Shown here: positions 9,284 to 18,203 of the stretch, piece after piece
How positions within the stretch are numbered: position 1 is the stretch's first letter
Layout of the letters: each line of letters begins with the position of its first letter
From: Longispora sp040681875
GTDB taxonomy: Bacteria; Actinomycetota; Actinomycetes; Mycobacteriales; Micromonosporaceae
NCBI RefSeq assembly: GCF_040681875.1
Contig: NZ_JBFAZP010000002.1
Span: 781,800 to 845,799, forward strand
DNA length: 64,000 nt
Direction: 5' to 3'
Notes under the pieces: model-generated
Databases searched by the model: none
Told to the model about the DNA's origin: nothing
Seen by the model: the letters and a program-made list of their open reading frames with translations, nothing else
Program-made: the position numbers and the translations under genes

Positions 9284-9481
9284 TCAGCTGTCGAGTTCTT
9301 CGCGGCCCTTGCTGCGGGCATCCGTCCAGTAGCTGCACAGGGGCAATAGCCGAGCGCCGAGGACCACGGGCACCTCGTACCCGGAAAGGGTCTTTCCCTG
9401 GGCGAGCCTGCACGAATGGGAAGTGGGGACTGCCCGACCGGCGACACCAACGACAGCGCCTCCCGACGGCGAGGTGATCAT
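9284..9481 (-). CDS. Possible small protein, unrecognised
   Basis: 65 aa from an ATG at 9481, with no clear ribosome site. The C-terminal half (GYEVPVVLGARLLPLCSYWT, then DARSKGREELDS) looks protein-like in composition, but the N-terminal half does not. No signal peptide and no known domain. It sits antisense in the 369-nt gap before the toxin-like gene, whose start is 39 nt away and divergent. If real it could be a partner of that gene, but the evidence is thin and a spurious frame is just as likely. Confidence 0.25.
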   Translation of the reverse strand: MITSPSGGAVVGVAGRAVPTSHSCRLAQGKTLSGYEVPVVLGARLLPLCSYWTDARSKGREELDS

Positions 9482-9519
9482 GCTGGTGGGGACTCGACCA
9501 CGGCCCCGGGGGGAGCCGC

Positions 9520-11868
9520 GTGACCACCAGCCGACCCGACAGAGACCACGACCAGCCCCGGCACCGGCCGGCCCACCCACCGGCCCGGCGGCCCGAACCC
9601 GGCGGCCGGGCCGCCGCCACGCTCCGCCTGCAACGCCAGGTCGGCAACGCGGCCACCACCCGGGCCGTGACCGCCCTGCAACGCGACGTCGACCCGGCCG
9701 CCGCCCGGCCCGGCTGGGACGCGGCGGTCCAGCACGACCGGTGGGACGACGCGGCCCGGATGATGCCCGGCTGGGACACCGGCTGGCTGGACCGCTACCT
9801 GGAGCCCCTGAACGCCGACCAGCTCAGCCGGCTCGCCGACGCCACCCGCCGGGTGTTCCGCGACCGGGAGCAGGGCATCCGCCAACGGGTCGAGTACTGG
9901 CAGGCCCGCCGCGCGCCCACCCCCGAGGAACGCGAGCGCGAGCGGGTCGCCGCGACCCTGCGCGCGCTGGACGCCGGGGACGGCGACGTCGACTCGCTCG
10001 CGGCCCGGCTCGACGACCGGTCCATGGTCGGCCTGGCCGTGGACCCGAGGGCCCGGCTGATCGCCGCGATCGGCCGGGGCACCCTCGTCGGGGACGAGGA
10101 CGAGACCACGATCACCCGGCTGATCCGGACCACCCCCGAGGCCCAGGGCACCGAGCTGCTGGCCCGGCTGCGGTCCGGCGGCTCCGCCCTGTTCCGCGAA
10201 CTGGACTCCGCGATCGACGGGGAGGAGATCCGGGGGTACCAGTCCGCGCTGTGCGACCTCGCCCTGCGGGCCGGCGGCCCCGAGGAGACCGCCCGCCGGA
10301 TGCACGAGGCCCGCCAGATCGTCTGGGGCGACCCGACCGTGCTGCAGGCGATGACCACCCACCTGGCCCGCACGCACGCCGACCGGCTGGAATGGACCCC
10401 CGCCGGGCGGATCGTGCTGGACCTGCGGCTGCTCGTCGGGCCGCTGTTCTCCGTCGTGCAGCACTACGAGTTCGACCCGACGGAGCTCATCTCGGTCCGG
10501 TTCGTCGCCGACGAGCCCGAGGTCGGCGCGGCGGAGGGCGAGGTGCTGTTCCTGCCGGCGGTCAACCTGTGGGGGTTGCAGCACAAGCAGTTCCGTCAGG
10601 AGATGGGCACCGCCGTCGACGTCGCCCTGCTGGCCGCCGGGGGAACCGGGCTGGTGGCCGCCGGCTCCCGGGCCGCCAAGCTGCTCGCGGCACTCGACCT
10701 GCTGCTCAGCGCCACCGACATCACGGTCCGGTCGTTCCGACCGCAGATCACCGCCATGGCCGGGGGGCCGGAGTTCCTCCGCGCCTGGGACAGCGTCCAG
10801 AAACTCATCATGGTGTACACGCTGGCCCGGGTCGTCCTGGCCGCGCCCACCGCGTTCCAGCGGCTCCGCGAGACCTTCGGCCGGGTCCGGCCCCGGCTGG
10901 CGGGCGGCCCGGCCGGCCCGGTGGAGCAGCAGGTCGACCATGTCCTCCAGGACGCCGCCACCGTCGAGCAGGAGGCCCGGCCCGGCGGGGCCCCGGCGGT
11001 CGGTACGGCCGAGCCGCAGCTGTCCGCCGCGCAGGTGGAGGAGATGGGCCGGGGCAACGCCTCCGCCGCACCGGTACCGGCCGCCGGGGAGGCGCTGCCC
11101 GGGCTGCCGCTGACCGGGCCCGCGCGCGACGCCCGGATCCTGGCCCGCGACGTGCGCGGCCTCGGCCGGTACGTGGCGCCGTACCGGCGGATCGACGCCG
11201 ACTACGCCCGGCTCCAGGCCAGGCTGGACCAGCTGCTCGACCGGATCCGGGGCAACCCGGCGGCCTCGGCCGAGGTGTACGGGCAGCTCCGCGACGTCCG
11301 CGCCCAGCACGACGCCCTCTGGGGCCGGATCCGGGACCTGATGAACTCCGCCGACGACCAGGTCCGGGCCTCCTACCGGCAGGCCCTGGCCACCCACCAG
11401 CTCGAACAGGGCGCCCGCCGGCACGCGACCCTCGACGCCGCGGAGCCGTTCGGCGCCACGGACGACGGGGTCCGCCGGGCGCTGGGCATGACCGGCAACA
11501 CCCAGTCGGCCGACATCCTCGCCTACGGGACCCCGCCCCGGTGGATCATCGCCGAGGGCAAGGGCACCGACGTGGAGCACGCGGTCGAACAGTTCCAGAA
11601 CACCGTCGACCATCTGCCCGCAGCCGCCCGGCGCACCGGTCGCGCGGTGCCGACCGTGGCGAACACCGAGTTCCGGATCTACCTGCGGCCGGAGCAGTAC
11701 GCGCGGTTCACGACGGCGGAGGGACTCAACGGGTACCGGGTCCGGGGCGGGGTGCTGTACCACGGCGTGCCCGGCGGCGGGTTCCAGGAGGCGGAGGTGC
11801 TGATCGGCGGGCAGCGCGCGCACGTGCGGGTGTTCCCGTTCGCCGCGCCCGCGCCGACGTCGATGTGA
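9520..11868 (+). CDS. Putative toxin/effector with nuclease-like C-terminus
   Basis: 782 aa from a GTG with GGGGGAG four nt upstream. The disordered Pro/Arg-rich N-terminus ends in LQRQVGNAA (37-45), a short motif recurrent at the N-terminus of actinobacterial proteins associated with extracellular contractile injection systems and of polymorphic toxins. The middle (60-540) is helical and has a hydrophobic stretch at about 365-395. A helical linker (about 540-640) leads to a C-terminal domain in which Asp665 (ADILAYG) and Glu679-Gly-Lys681 (IIAEGKG) match the D-x(n)-ExK core of PD-(D/E)XK nucleases. No signal peptide. No injection-machine genes or obvious immunity gene are in the window. The effector role and nuclease activity are inferences. 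Confidence 0.6.
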   Translation: MTTSRPDRDHDQPRHRPAHPPARRPEPGGRAAATLRLQRQVGNAATTRAVTALQRDVDPAAARPGWDAAVQHDRWDDAARMMPGWDTGWLDRYLEPLNADQLSRLADATRRVFRDREQGIRQRVEYWQARRAPTPEERERERVAATLRALDAGDGDVDSLAARLDDRSMVGLAVDPRARLIAAIGRGTLVGDEDETTITRLIRTTPEAQGTELLARLRSGGSALFRELDSAIDGEEIRGYQSALCDLALRAGGPEETARRMHEARQIVWGDPTVLQAMTTHLARTHADRLEWTPAGRIVLDLRLLVGPLFSVVQHYEFDPTELISVRFVADEPEVGAAEGEVLFLPAVNLWGLQHKQFRQEMGTAVDVALLAAGGTGLVAAGSRAAKLLAALDLLLSATDITVRSFRPQITAMAGGPEFLRAWDSVQKLIMVYTLARVVLAAPTAFQRLRETFGRVRPRLAGGPAGPVEQQVDHVLQDAATVEQEARPGGAPAVGTAEPQLSAAQVEEMGRGNASAAPVPAAGEALPGLPLTGPARDARILARDVRGLGRYVAPYRRIDADYARLQARLDQLLDRIRGNPAASAEVYGQLRDVRAQHDALWGRIRDLMNSADDQVRASYRQALATHQLEQGARRHATLDAAEPFGATDDGVRRALGMTGNTQSADILAYGTPPRWIIAEGKGTDVEHAVEQFQNTVDHLPAAARRTGRAVPTVANTEFRIYLRPEQYARFTTAEGLNGYRVRGGVLYHGVPGGGFQEAEVLIGGQRAHVRVFPFAAPAPTSM

Positions 11869-11900
11869 CCGGCGGGCTCGGTGCGTCCGTGCGGGCGCAT

Positions 11901-11949
11901 CCGGCCCGGGGCGTCGGCGTAGGCGTAGGCGCTTCCGGCCCGGGGCGTC
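11901..11949. repeat. Short direct repeat in intergenic region
   Basis: A 15-bp GC-rich unit, CCGGCCCGGGGCGTC, occurs at 11901-11915 and 11935-11949, 34 bp apart. It lies just after the toxin-like gene, in a 300-nt gap that otherwise holds an A/T-rich patch at 12080-12135. That patch includes the dyad ATCCA-CTA-TGGAT at 12105-12117, likely part of the promoter of the next gene. Confidence 0.35.
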
Positions 11950-12172
11950 CGCGCGCTCCGTGCTCCCTTCCGGTGCGCGCCGGGGACAGTCCTCCGCACG
12001 CTCTCGCAGGCGCGGCCCACCTGCTTCCTTGCGGTGCGCCGTCGGCGCGCCCCGGTGCCGGTGTGGCGCGGGATTCCCAGAAGTTGTCCCATTTAACATG
12101 ATCAATCCACTATGGATCTCTATCGCTGGTTAGGATGGCCTTTTCCTGCCGACCGCCGCCCCAGGGGGTCCC

Positions 12173-13174
12173 GTGTCACGTCCTTCCCGGCCCTTGTTCG
12201 CCCTCCTCCTCACCGCCGCCCTCGCCGTTCCCGCCACCGTGCTGCCCGCCGGCACCGCCTCGGCCGCCGCCGCTTCGGCCGGCACCGCTTCGACCGGCAC
12301 CGCGCGGCCGGCCACCCGCCCGACGGCGGCCGTCTGGCCGGCCGATCGCCTGCCCGCCCCCACCACCGCCAACCTCGACCCGCCCCTCTACGCCCGGAGT
12401 ACCACCCTCGACGTTCTGGCCTGGTACGACGGGGCCTGGACCACGATCGGCGACCGCTACACCGCCAGCGCCCTGCACGCCGGTGGGGGCGGCGTGGTCG
12501 CCGAGGAACCCGACACCGGCAACCTCTACGCCTGGGACGCCACCCCGGACTCCTGGACCCGGATCGGCGGCCCCGCCGCCCAGGTCGTCGTCGACGACAC
12601 CGGCCACGTCTTCGCCCTCTCCCCCGACCGGTCGGCGGTACTCGCCTGGCGCGGCGGCCGGACCTGGCAGAAGATCGCCGGCCCCAGCCAGCAGATCTAC
12701 GCCGGCGGCGACCGCGTCGTCTTCCGCACCGACGCCGCCGGGGACCTCTACACCAACCGCGACACCCCCGGCGCCTGGCGGAAGATCAGCGGACCGTCGA
12801 CCCAGTTCACCGCCAGCACCCAGGGGTACGTCAGCCGGCGGAACGCCCAGGGTTCCGCCGAGGTCTGGGACGGAACGAACTGGACGCAGGTCGACTACTA
12901 CGGCGGCAGGATGTACGGGGGTGACTACTACACCGGCGGCATGTGGGTCCTGCAGACGGGTTTCAACCCCAGGATCTGCCCGAACTTCACCCTCTTCAAG
13001 GAAGTGAAGGCCGGTGGTGGCAGGTCCACCTGCGGTGTCGGCAGGACCTACTCGGCCGACAGCCGCCGCTCGATCTACGCCGAGGACCCGACCGCCGGTG
13101 TTCTCAGGTGGATCAGTGGCTCGGGCACCTGGCAGAGGATCGGTGACCCGGTGGGCTGGATCGAAGCGGGCTGA
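12173..13174 (+). CDS. Secreted propeller-like repeat protein
   Basis: 333 aa from a GTG with AGGGGG upstream. Signal peptide 1-32 ending in ASA. The mature part contains repeated units of about 40 residues with Trp and Gly-Gly/Pro turns (AWYDGAWTTIGD, SWTRIGGP, RTWQKIAGP, AWRKISGP, TWQRIGDP). This recalls tectonin/beta-propeller or lectin-like folds. Four Cys are in the C-terminal part. No enzyme motif. A carbohydrate- or surface-binding role is possible but not shown. Confidence 0.7.
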   Translation: MSRPSRPLFALLLTAALAVPATVLPAGTASAAAASAGTASTGTARPATRPTAAVWPADRLPAPTTANLDPPLYARSTTLDVLAWYDGAWTTIGDRYTASALHAGGGGVVAEEPDTGNLYAWDATPDSWTRIGGPAAQVVVDDTGHVFALSPDRSAVLAWRGGRTWQKIAGPSQQIYAGGDRVVFRTDAAGDLYTNRDTPGAWRKISGPSTQFTASTQGYVSRRNAQGSAEVWDGTNWTQVDYYGGRMYGGDYYTGGMWVLQTGFNPRICPNFTLFKEVKAGGGRSTCGVGRTYSADSRRSIYAEDPTAGVLRWISGSGTWQRIGDPVGWIEAG

Positions 13175-13366
13175 CCGTCCCAACGGTTGACGGGGCGCAC
13201 GGGGATGACCTCGTCATAGGACTCGGGCACAGGTGGCGGTGTGCGCGTGCGTGTTCCGCAACTCGTCGCCGGGCGCCGCGGCGTCAGGTGGGCCCACCGA
13301 CGAGCATGCCCGGCCAGCGGCAGTCGGATCCGAACGCCGTGCCCGTCAGGAACGAGTACCGGATCC

Positions 13367-14365
13367 TCACCCGCCGTCGCCACCGGGACTCATCGGTCCC
13401 GGCGCGCCGTCGGGAGTGGAGCGGCCGTAGCGGTCGGCCAGTTTCCGCAGCTGGGCGACGAGTTCGGGCGGCTCGGTCACGGTGAAGTCCAGGCCGAGCA
13501 TCCCGATGTACACCGCGATCGTCTCCACGTTCTGCGCGCCGGTCACCAGCACACACGTCTCCTCGTCGAGGACCTCGACTCCGCCGATCCAGGGGGTGAT
13601 CCGTTCGGCGACGACGGCCGCCGGCGCGTGCACCGTGATCCGGGCCCGGTGCTGCCACGTCGCGGTGGCCACGCCCTGGCCCACGTGACCGGCGAGGTCG
13701 TCGGACGGCAGGTCGCGCGGGGTGAACCCGGGGCCGGTCGGGATCCGGGGGGTGAGGCGGTCGACGCGGAACGTGCGCCAGTCGGCGCGGTCGAGGTCGT
13801 AGGCGACCAGGTACCAGCGGCTGCCCCGGTTGACGAGCCGGTAGGGCTCGACGGAGCGGACGCTGGTCGCGCCGGTGTGGTCGGCGTAGTCGAAGCGGAG
13901 ACGTTCGTGGTCGCGGCACGCGGCGGTCAGGGCGGTGAGTACGGCGGCGTCGGCCTTGGGGCCGGAGTCGTACCGGGTGGTGACGGTGTAGCTCTGCAGG
14001 GTGTTGACCCGGCGGCGCAGCCGGGACGGCAAGACCTGTTCCAGTTTGGCCAGTGCCCGCAGGGAGGACTCCTCGATGCCGGTGATGCTTCCGCTGGCGG
14101 CGGTGCGCAGGCCGAGCGCGATGGCGACGGCCTCCTCGTCGTCGAGGAGGAGCGGGGGCATGGCCGCGCCCGCGCCGAGCCGGTAGCCGCCGACGTTGCC
14201 TCGGGTGGCGTTGACCGGGTAGCCGAGGCCGCGGAGTCGTTCGACGTCGTTGCGGACGGTGCGGGTGCTGACGTCGAGCCGGTCGGCGAGTTCGGGGCCG
14301 GTCCAGTCGCGGGGCGTCTGCAGGAGGGACAGGAGTCTGAGAAGTCGGGCGGATGTTTCCAACAT
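13367..14365 (-). CDS. WYL-domain (YafY/DeoR-type) transcriptional regulator
   Basis: 332 aa from the ATG at 14365; the longer open frame upstream runs antisense through the MFS gene and is rejected. The N-terminal winged HTH covers about 1-60 (ELADRLDVSTRTVRNDVERL, then VGGYRLGAG). The central WYL domain (about 135-215) has SVEPYRLVNRGSRWYLVAYD, and a WCX-type C-terminal extension follows. WYL regulators bind ligands that are often nucleotides. Divergent from the MFS pump at 14453, with a 27-bp inverted repeat between them, so it probably controls the pump and itself. The same repeat lies at 20227. Confidence 0.9.
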   Translation of the reverse strand: MLETSARLLRLLSLLQTPRDWTGPELADRLDVSTRTVRNDVERLRGLGYPVNATRGNVGGYRLGAGAAMPPLLLDDEEAVAIALGLRTAASGSITGIEESSLRALAKLEQVLPSRLRRRVNTLQSYTVTTRYDSGPKADAAVLTALTAACRDHERLRFDYADHTGATSVRSVEPYRLVNRGSRWYLVAYDLDRADWRTFRVDRLTPRIPTGPGFTPRDLPSDDLAGHVGQGVATATWQHRARITVHAPAAVVAERITPWIGGVEVLDEETCVLVTGAQNVETIAVYIGMLGLDFTVTEPPELVAQLRKLADRYGRSTPDGAPGPMSPGGDGG

Positions 14366-14382
14366 TCCGCCAGTCTGCCCGA

Positions 14383-14409
14383 CTATCAGGAACGGAGTCT
14401 TCCTAATAG
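14383..14409. promoter_or_regulatory. Operator: inverted repeat in WYL/MFS divergent promoter
   Basis: CTATCAGGAA-N7-TTCCTAATAG. Eight of the nine innermost positions of each arm pair. Both arms are identical to those at 20227-20253; only the 7-nt spacer differs. It lies 18 nt upstream of the WYL regulator start and 44 nt upstream of the MFS start. Probable binding site of the WYL regulator. Confidence 0.75.
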
Positions 14410-14452
14410 CGCCGTAGGTTGGTGGCATCCCCCGAACGAGGAGTGAGAAGTC

Positions 14453-15847
14453 ATGACCGCAGTGCTCCAAGCGCCCGTCGTCGCCACCCGCCGTTGGCTG
14501 AGCCTGTTCGCGATCCTGGCCGCCACCCTGATGAACCTGCTCGACGCGTCGGTCGTGAGCGTCGCGGCGCCGGCGATCCAGGGCGACCTCGGCGGCGGCT
14601 ACACGGCGATCCAGTGGATCGCGGCGAGCTACACGCTGGCGATCGCCGTCGGCCTGCTCGCGGGCGGCCGGCTCGGCGACCTGTACGGACGCAAGCCGAT
14701 GATGCGATGGGGCATCGTGGGGTTCCTGGTCGCGTCGGTGGCCTGCGCGGTGGCACCGAGCGCCGAGGCCCTGATCGGGGCCCGCGCGCTGCAGGGCCTG
14801 GCGGCGGCGGTGATGATCCCGCAGGGCTTCGGGCTGCTGCGGGACCTGTTCGGCGCCGCCCTGGGCAAGGCGTTCATGATCTTCGGTCCGGCGATCGGGC
14901 TGTCCACCGTGCTCGGGCCGGTCGTGGCCGGGGCGCTGGTCGACGCCGACGTGTTCGGTACCGGATGGCGCATGATCTTCCTGATCAACCTGCCCCTCGG
15001 CGCGTTCGCGCTGATCGCGGGCGGCAGGGCCCTGCCCGACCCGGCGCCGGTCGCCCGGGGCCACAGGCTCGACTGGCGGGGCGCCGCCGTGGCCGGGACC
15101 GGCATGTTCCTGCTGACCTTCCCGCTGGTGCAGGGCCGGGAGCTCGACTGGCCGCTGTGGACGGTCGCGATGCTGGTCGCGGCGGTGCCGGTACTGGGCC
15201 TGTTCGCCCGGCAGCAGATGCGCGCCACGGACACGAAGCTGATCGAGCTGAGCGTGTTCGCGAAGCGGTCCTACACCTCCGGCGTGGCGTTCGTCCTGGT
15301 GTTCTTCGGCGCGATCTGCGGCTTCGCCCTGACCGTCGGGATGCTGCTCCAGCTGGGCGTCGGCCAGTCGGCGACCCGGGCCAGCCTCACGATGGCCGGC
15401 TGGGCGGTGGGCGCGTTCGTCGGCTCGGGCCTCAGCGGCGGCCTGGTCGCCAGGCTCGGCCGCACGGTCCTGCACCTCGGCCTGGCCGTGATGGCCGTCG
15501 GGATCGGCTGGCTGTACCTGGCCTTCCACGGCGGGTCGACGGCGATCGTGGCGCCGCTGGCGGTGTTCGGCCTCGGGATGGGCATGATCTTCGTGCCGCT
15601 GTTCGACATCATCATGGGCGACGTGGCCGACCACGAGACCGGCTCGGCGGCCGCGGCGCTGGAGACGGTGCAGCAGCTCGCGGCATCGGTCGGGGTGGCC
15701 GTGTTCGGCACGGTGTTCTTCGGCCGGTTCACGGCGCCCGGCACCCACTTCGCGGCCATCGAGCCGGTCACGCTCCTGGCGCTGGCGCTGACCGGGCTCG
15801 CGTTCGCGCTCGGGTTCCTGCTCCCGAAGCGGGCCCGGCAGCACTGA
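14453..15847 (+). CDS. MFS drug-efflux transporter, DHA2 (EmrB/QacA) type
   Basis: 464 aa, start ATG with GAGGAG upstream. About 14 hydrophobic segments. DHA2 hallmarks: LDASVVSVAAPAIQGDLGG in TM1, the loop 2-3 motif GRLGDLYGRKPMM, and the motif C region GPAIGLSTVLGPVVAGALV in TM5. Proton-driven export of drugs or metabolites across the cytoplasmic membrane. The substrate cannot be told. Likely repressed or activated by the divergent WYL protein through the repeat at 14383. Confidence 0.92.
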   Translation: MTAVLQAPVVATRRWLSLFAILAATLMNLLDASVVSVAAPAIQGDLGGGYTAIQWIAASYTLAIAVGLLAGGRLGDLYGRKPMMRWGIVGFLVASVACAVAPSAEALIGARALQGLAAAVMIPQGFGLLRDLFGAALGKAFMIFGPAIGLSTVLGPVVAGALVDADVFGTGWRMIFLINLPLGAFALIAGGRALPDPAPVARGHRLDWRGAAVAGTGMFLLTFPLVQGRELDWPLWTVAMLVAAVPVLGLFARQQMRATDTKLIELSVFAKRSYTSGVAFVLVFFGAICGFALTVGMLLQLGVGQSATRASLTMAGWAVGAFVGSGLSGGLVARLGRTVLHLGLAVMAVGIGWLYLAFHGGSTAIVAPLAVFGLGMGMIFVPLFDIIMGDVADHETGSAAAALETVQQLAASVGVAVFGTVFFGRFTAPGTHFAAIEPVTLLALALTGLAFALGFLLPKRARQH

Positions 15848-15859
15848 ACGGACCCCGCC

Positions 15860-15894
15860 AGCCGGCGGCCGGGCCCCGCGCCCGGCCGCCGGCT
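15860..15894. terminator. Bidirectional terminator hairpin
   Basis: Perfect 15-bp arms (15860-15874 and 15880-15894), 5-nt loop. It lies between the convergent MFS gene (ends 15847) and the M4 peptidase gene (ends 15977). Confidence 0.8.
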
Positions 15895-15976
15895 CGTGCG
15901 TGCGCGGGGCACGGGCGGGCGGTGACGACCTGCGCCGGCTCGTGCGCGCGCCGGCCGTCCGGCCCGGAAGGGAAGG

Positions 15977-17956
15977 TCAGGTGACCGTCAGCGTGGTGTC
16001 GTCCAGGACGAACGACGTCGACATCTGGCCCGGGCTCGGGCGGGCGCCCGACGACCCGCGGACCGTCAGGGTGTACAGCACGCTGTGCGCCCTGCCCATC
16101 GCGGTGCCGGTCCCGGTGAGCGTGAGCGGGTAGGTGCCCGGCGGGGCGGCGGCGGCGGCCGCCAGCGTCAGGACCGACACGCCGTCGGACGGGATCGACG
16201 GCGGCTGGAACGAGGCGTGCACGCCGGACGGCAGGCCCGACGCCGACAGGTTCACGGTCTGCGGGGCACCGGACGTCGTGGTCGTGGTCAGGGCGACGGT
16301 GGTACTTCCGCCCGGGTCGACGGTGCCGGTCTGCGAGCCGACGGCGAGGGAGAAGTCGCCCGGGGGCGGGCACGCCGCGTCCGGGCCGGCGACGTTCACC
16401 GACGTCCACGCGGCCTGCACGGTGCGGTACTCCACCGAGCAGGTCCCGTACAGGTCGGCCGCCGCGCGGAGGGTGAACGCCCGCGCGGTGCCGTTCGGCG
16501 CGGCGGTGTTGACGTACTTCGTGGTGGAGACGAAGTAGACCGTCAGCGCCCGGTACCAGATCCTGGCGGCACTGGTCCGGCCGATGCCGGTGACGGCGCC
16601 CCCCTGGCAGACGGGGGACGTGCCGTACGGGGTGGCCCCGGTGCCCTCGGCGAGGTCGAAGAAGAAGTGGTTGGCGACGCCCGAGGAGAAGTGCGGATCC
16701 TTGGCGGCCGTGTTCGGGGACCAGCAGGTGTCCGACGAGCCGTCCAGCCGGGGGTTGTACATGTACCGGAAGGGGGTGCCGTTGTGGTAGTAGTCGAGCA
16801 TCTCCCCGATCAGGTAGTCGCCCGGGTCGGTCGCGTTGGCGGCCTGGAACTCCACCATCGAGCCGAAGATGTCCGACGTCGCCTCGTCCAGCGCGCCGGA
16901 CTCGCTGGTGGGGTTCAGGCCGCCGGGGAGGCTGTACTCGGTGACACCGTGCGACATCTCGTGCCCGGCGATGTCGAGGGAGATGATCGGTCCGGTGCTG
17001 CCGTCGCCGTCGCCGTAGAGCACCTGGCTGCCGTCCCAGAGCGCGTTGGCGTACTTCTTGCCGAAGTGCACGAGGCTCCGGACCCCGGCGCCGGAGTTGA
17101 AGATGCCGGAGCGGCCGTGGACATTCTTGTAGTAGTCCCAGGTCACGGCCGCGCCGTAGTGCGCGTCGGCGGCGACGGTCGCGGGGTCGGTGAGCCTGTT
17201 GTTGCCCCAGGTGTTGTCGGCGTCGGCCATCGCGGTGCAGGTGGGCACGGGGCCTACGTCGCAGGTGAGGTTGCCGCCGCGCACCGGGTCGATCAGCCGG
17301 TACCCGACGCCCGGAGCCGTCGTGTCCAGCGTGACGTTGCCGGCGCGCAGGGTCCGGCCGGTGCCGGCGGCGGTGTGGATCTCGTCGAAGGCGCGCAGGA
17401 GACCGCCGCCGTGCGCGGCGCTCAGCACGTGCAGCCTGCTCGGGGTCTGCCCGTCCGGCCCGGTGCCCTCCACGAGGGTGTCCCAGGCGAGGACGCCCGT
17501 GCCGTCTGCGGCGTCGACCACCAGTTCCGGGGTGCCGACGGCGCGGACCGTGCCGGCGAACCGCGCCCGGGCACCGGCGGCGGCCGAGGCCCTCCCGACG
17601 GTCGGGGCGGTGTCGAGGGCCAGTGGCCGGGTCAACGTGTTGCCAACACTGGTCAGGGTGCCGTCGGGGGCCGCGTGCACGGCGAGGTCGCCGCCGAGGA
17701 CCCGCAGTCCCCGGTAGGTGCGGGTGTAGCGCGCGTGCGTGGAGCCGTCCGGGTCGAGGGTCGTGGCGTACACCTGGTATGCGTCGCCGTCGGAGCCACT
17801 GATCTCGGCGCGGTGGGTGGACAGCAGCGCGCCGGTCACGGCGACGGCCCGGTCCCGTCCGGTCGGCGGGGGCGCCGCCGCCGAACGCGTGGCGGCCGTG
17901 GTCGTCAGTCCCGCGAGGAGCAGGGCGATCCCGGTCGCGGCGGCGGTTCTTCTCAT
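15977..17956 (-). CDS. Secreted M4 (thermolysin-like) metallopeptidase
   Basis: 659 aa from the ATG at 17956 (AGGGGGAA upstream); the frame continues 72 codons further upstream but without signal-peptide character. Signal peptide 1-28. An FTP-like propeptide (about 40-210) contains the YTRTYRGLRVLGGDL block. In the catalytic domain HEMSH (332-336) binds zinc, SGALDEATSD supplies the third ligand Glu358, and GVANHFFFD supplies the downstream catalytic His. The C-terminal 110 residues (after PPGDFSLAV) form an Ig-like Thr/Ser-rich domain, probably for substrate or wall binding. Extracellular protein degradation. Confidence 0.93.
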   Translation of the reverse strand: MRRTAAATGIALLLAGLTTTAATRSAAAPPPTGRDRAVAVTGALLSTHRAEISGSDGDAYQVYATTLDPDGSTHARYTRTYRGLRVLGGDLAVHAAPDGTLTSVGNTLTRPLALDTAPTVGRASAAAGARARFAGTVRAVGTPELVVDAADGTGVLAWDTLVEGTGPDGQTPSRLHVLSAAHGGGLLRAFDEIHTAAGTGRTLRAGNVTLDTTAPGVGYRLIDPVRGGNLTCDVGPVPTCTAMADADNTWGNNRLTDPATVAADAHYGAAVTWDYYKNVHGRSGIFNSGAGVRSLVHFGKKYANALWDGSQVLYGDGDGSTGPIISLDIAGHEMSHGVTEYSLPGGLNPTSESGALDEATSDIFGSMVEFQAANATDPGDYLIGEMLDYYHNGTPFRYMYNPRLDGSSDTCWSPNTAAKDPHFSSGVANHFFFDLAEGTGATPYGTSPVCQGGAVTGIGRTSAARIWYRALTVYFVSTTKYVNTAAPNGTARAFTLRAAADLYGTCSVEYRTVQAAWTSVNVAGPDAACPPPGDFSLAVGSQTGTVDPGGSTTVALTTTTTSGAPQTVNLSASGLPSGVHASFQPPSIPSDGVSVLTLAAAAAAPPGTYPLTLTGTGTAMGRAHSVLYTLTVRGSSGARPSPGQMSTSFVLDDTTLTVT

Positions 17957-18203
17957 ACCGGTTCCCCCTGCCGACTGTGGCGCACAAACCTCCAATACAT
18001 CCATATCAGTCGATCTTTTGTTTGTACAGTGCGTGCTGCCGCCCTCCGCCCGGGGTTGGCATGTCCCACGACCGGCGGTGCCCCGGTACCGGATGAGCCG
18101 GGCCCGGTGCGGCGTCACGGGCGGGGAGGGTGACGCGGGTCGAGGCACGGCCGGCATCGGGCGCGTCCCCACACGTACCCCTCAAGGTCGGTGCCTGGAT
18201 GGA

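Noticed and set aside
9478..12105. 875-codon open frame on the minus strand
   Set aside because: Mirror of the toxin-like gene; Gly/Asp/Arg/Val-rich with no domain.
14366..15844. Upstream extension of the WYL regulator
   Set aside because: Runs antisense through the MFS gene and the shared operator; the HTH begins at the ATG 14365.
16085..18133. 682-codon open frame on the plus strand
   Set aside because: Antisense to the M4 peptidase gene; repetitive Gly/Arg/Val composition, produced by high G+C.
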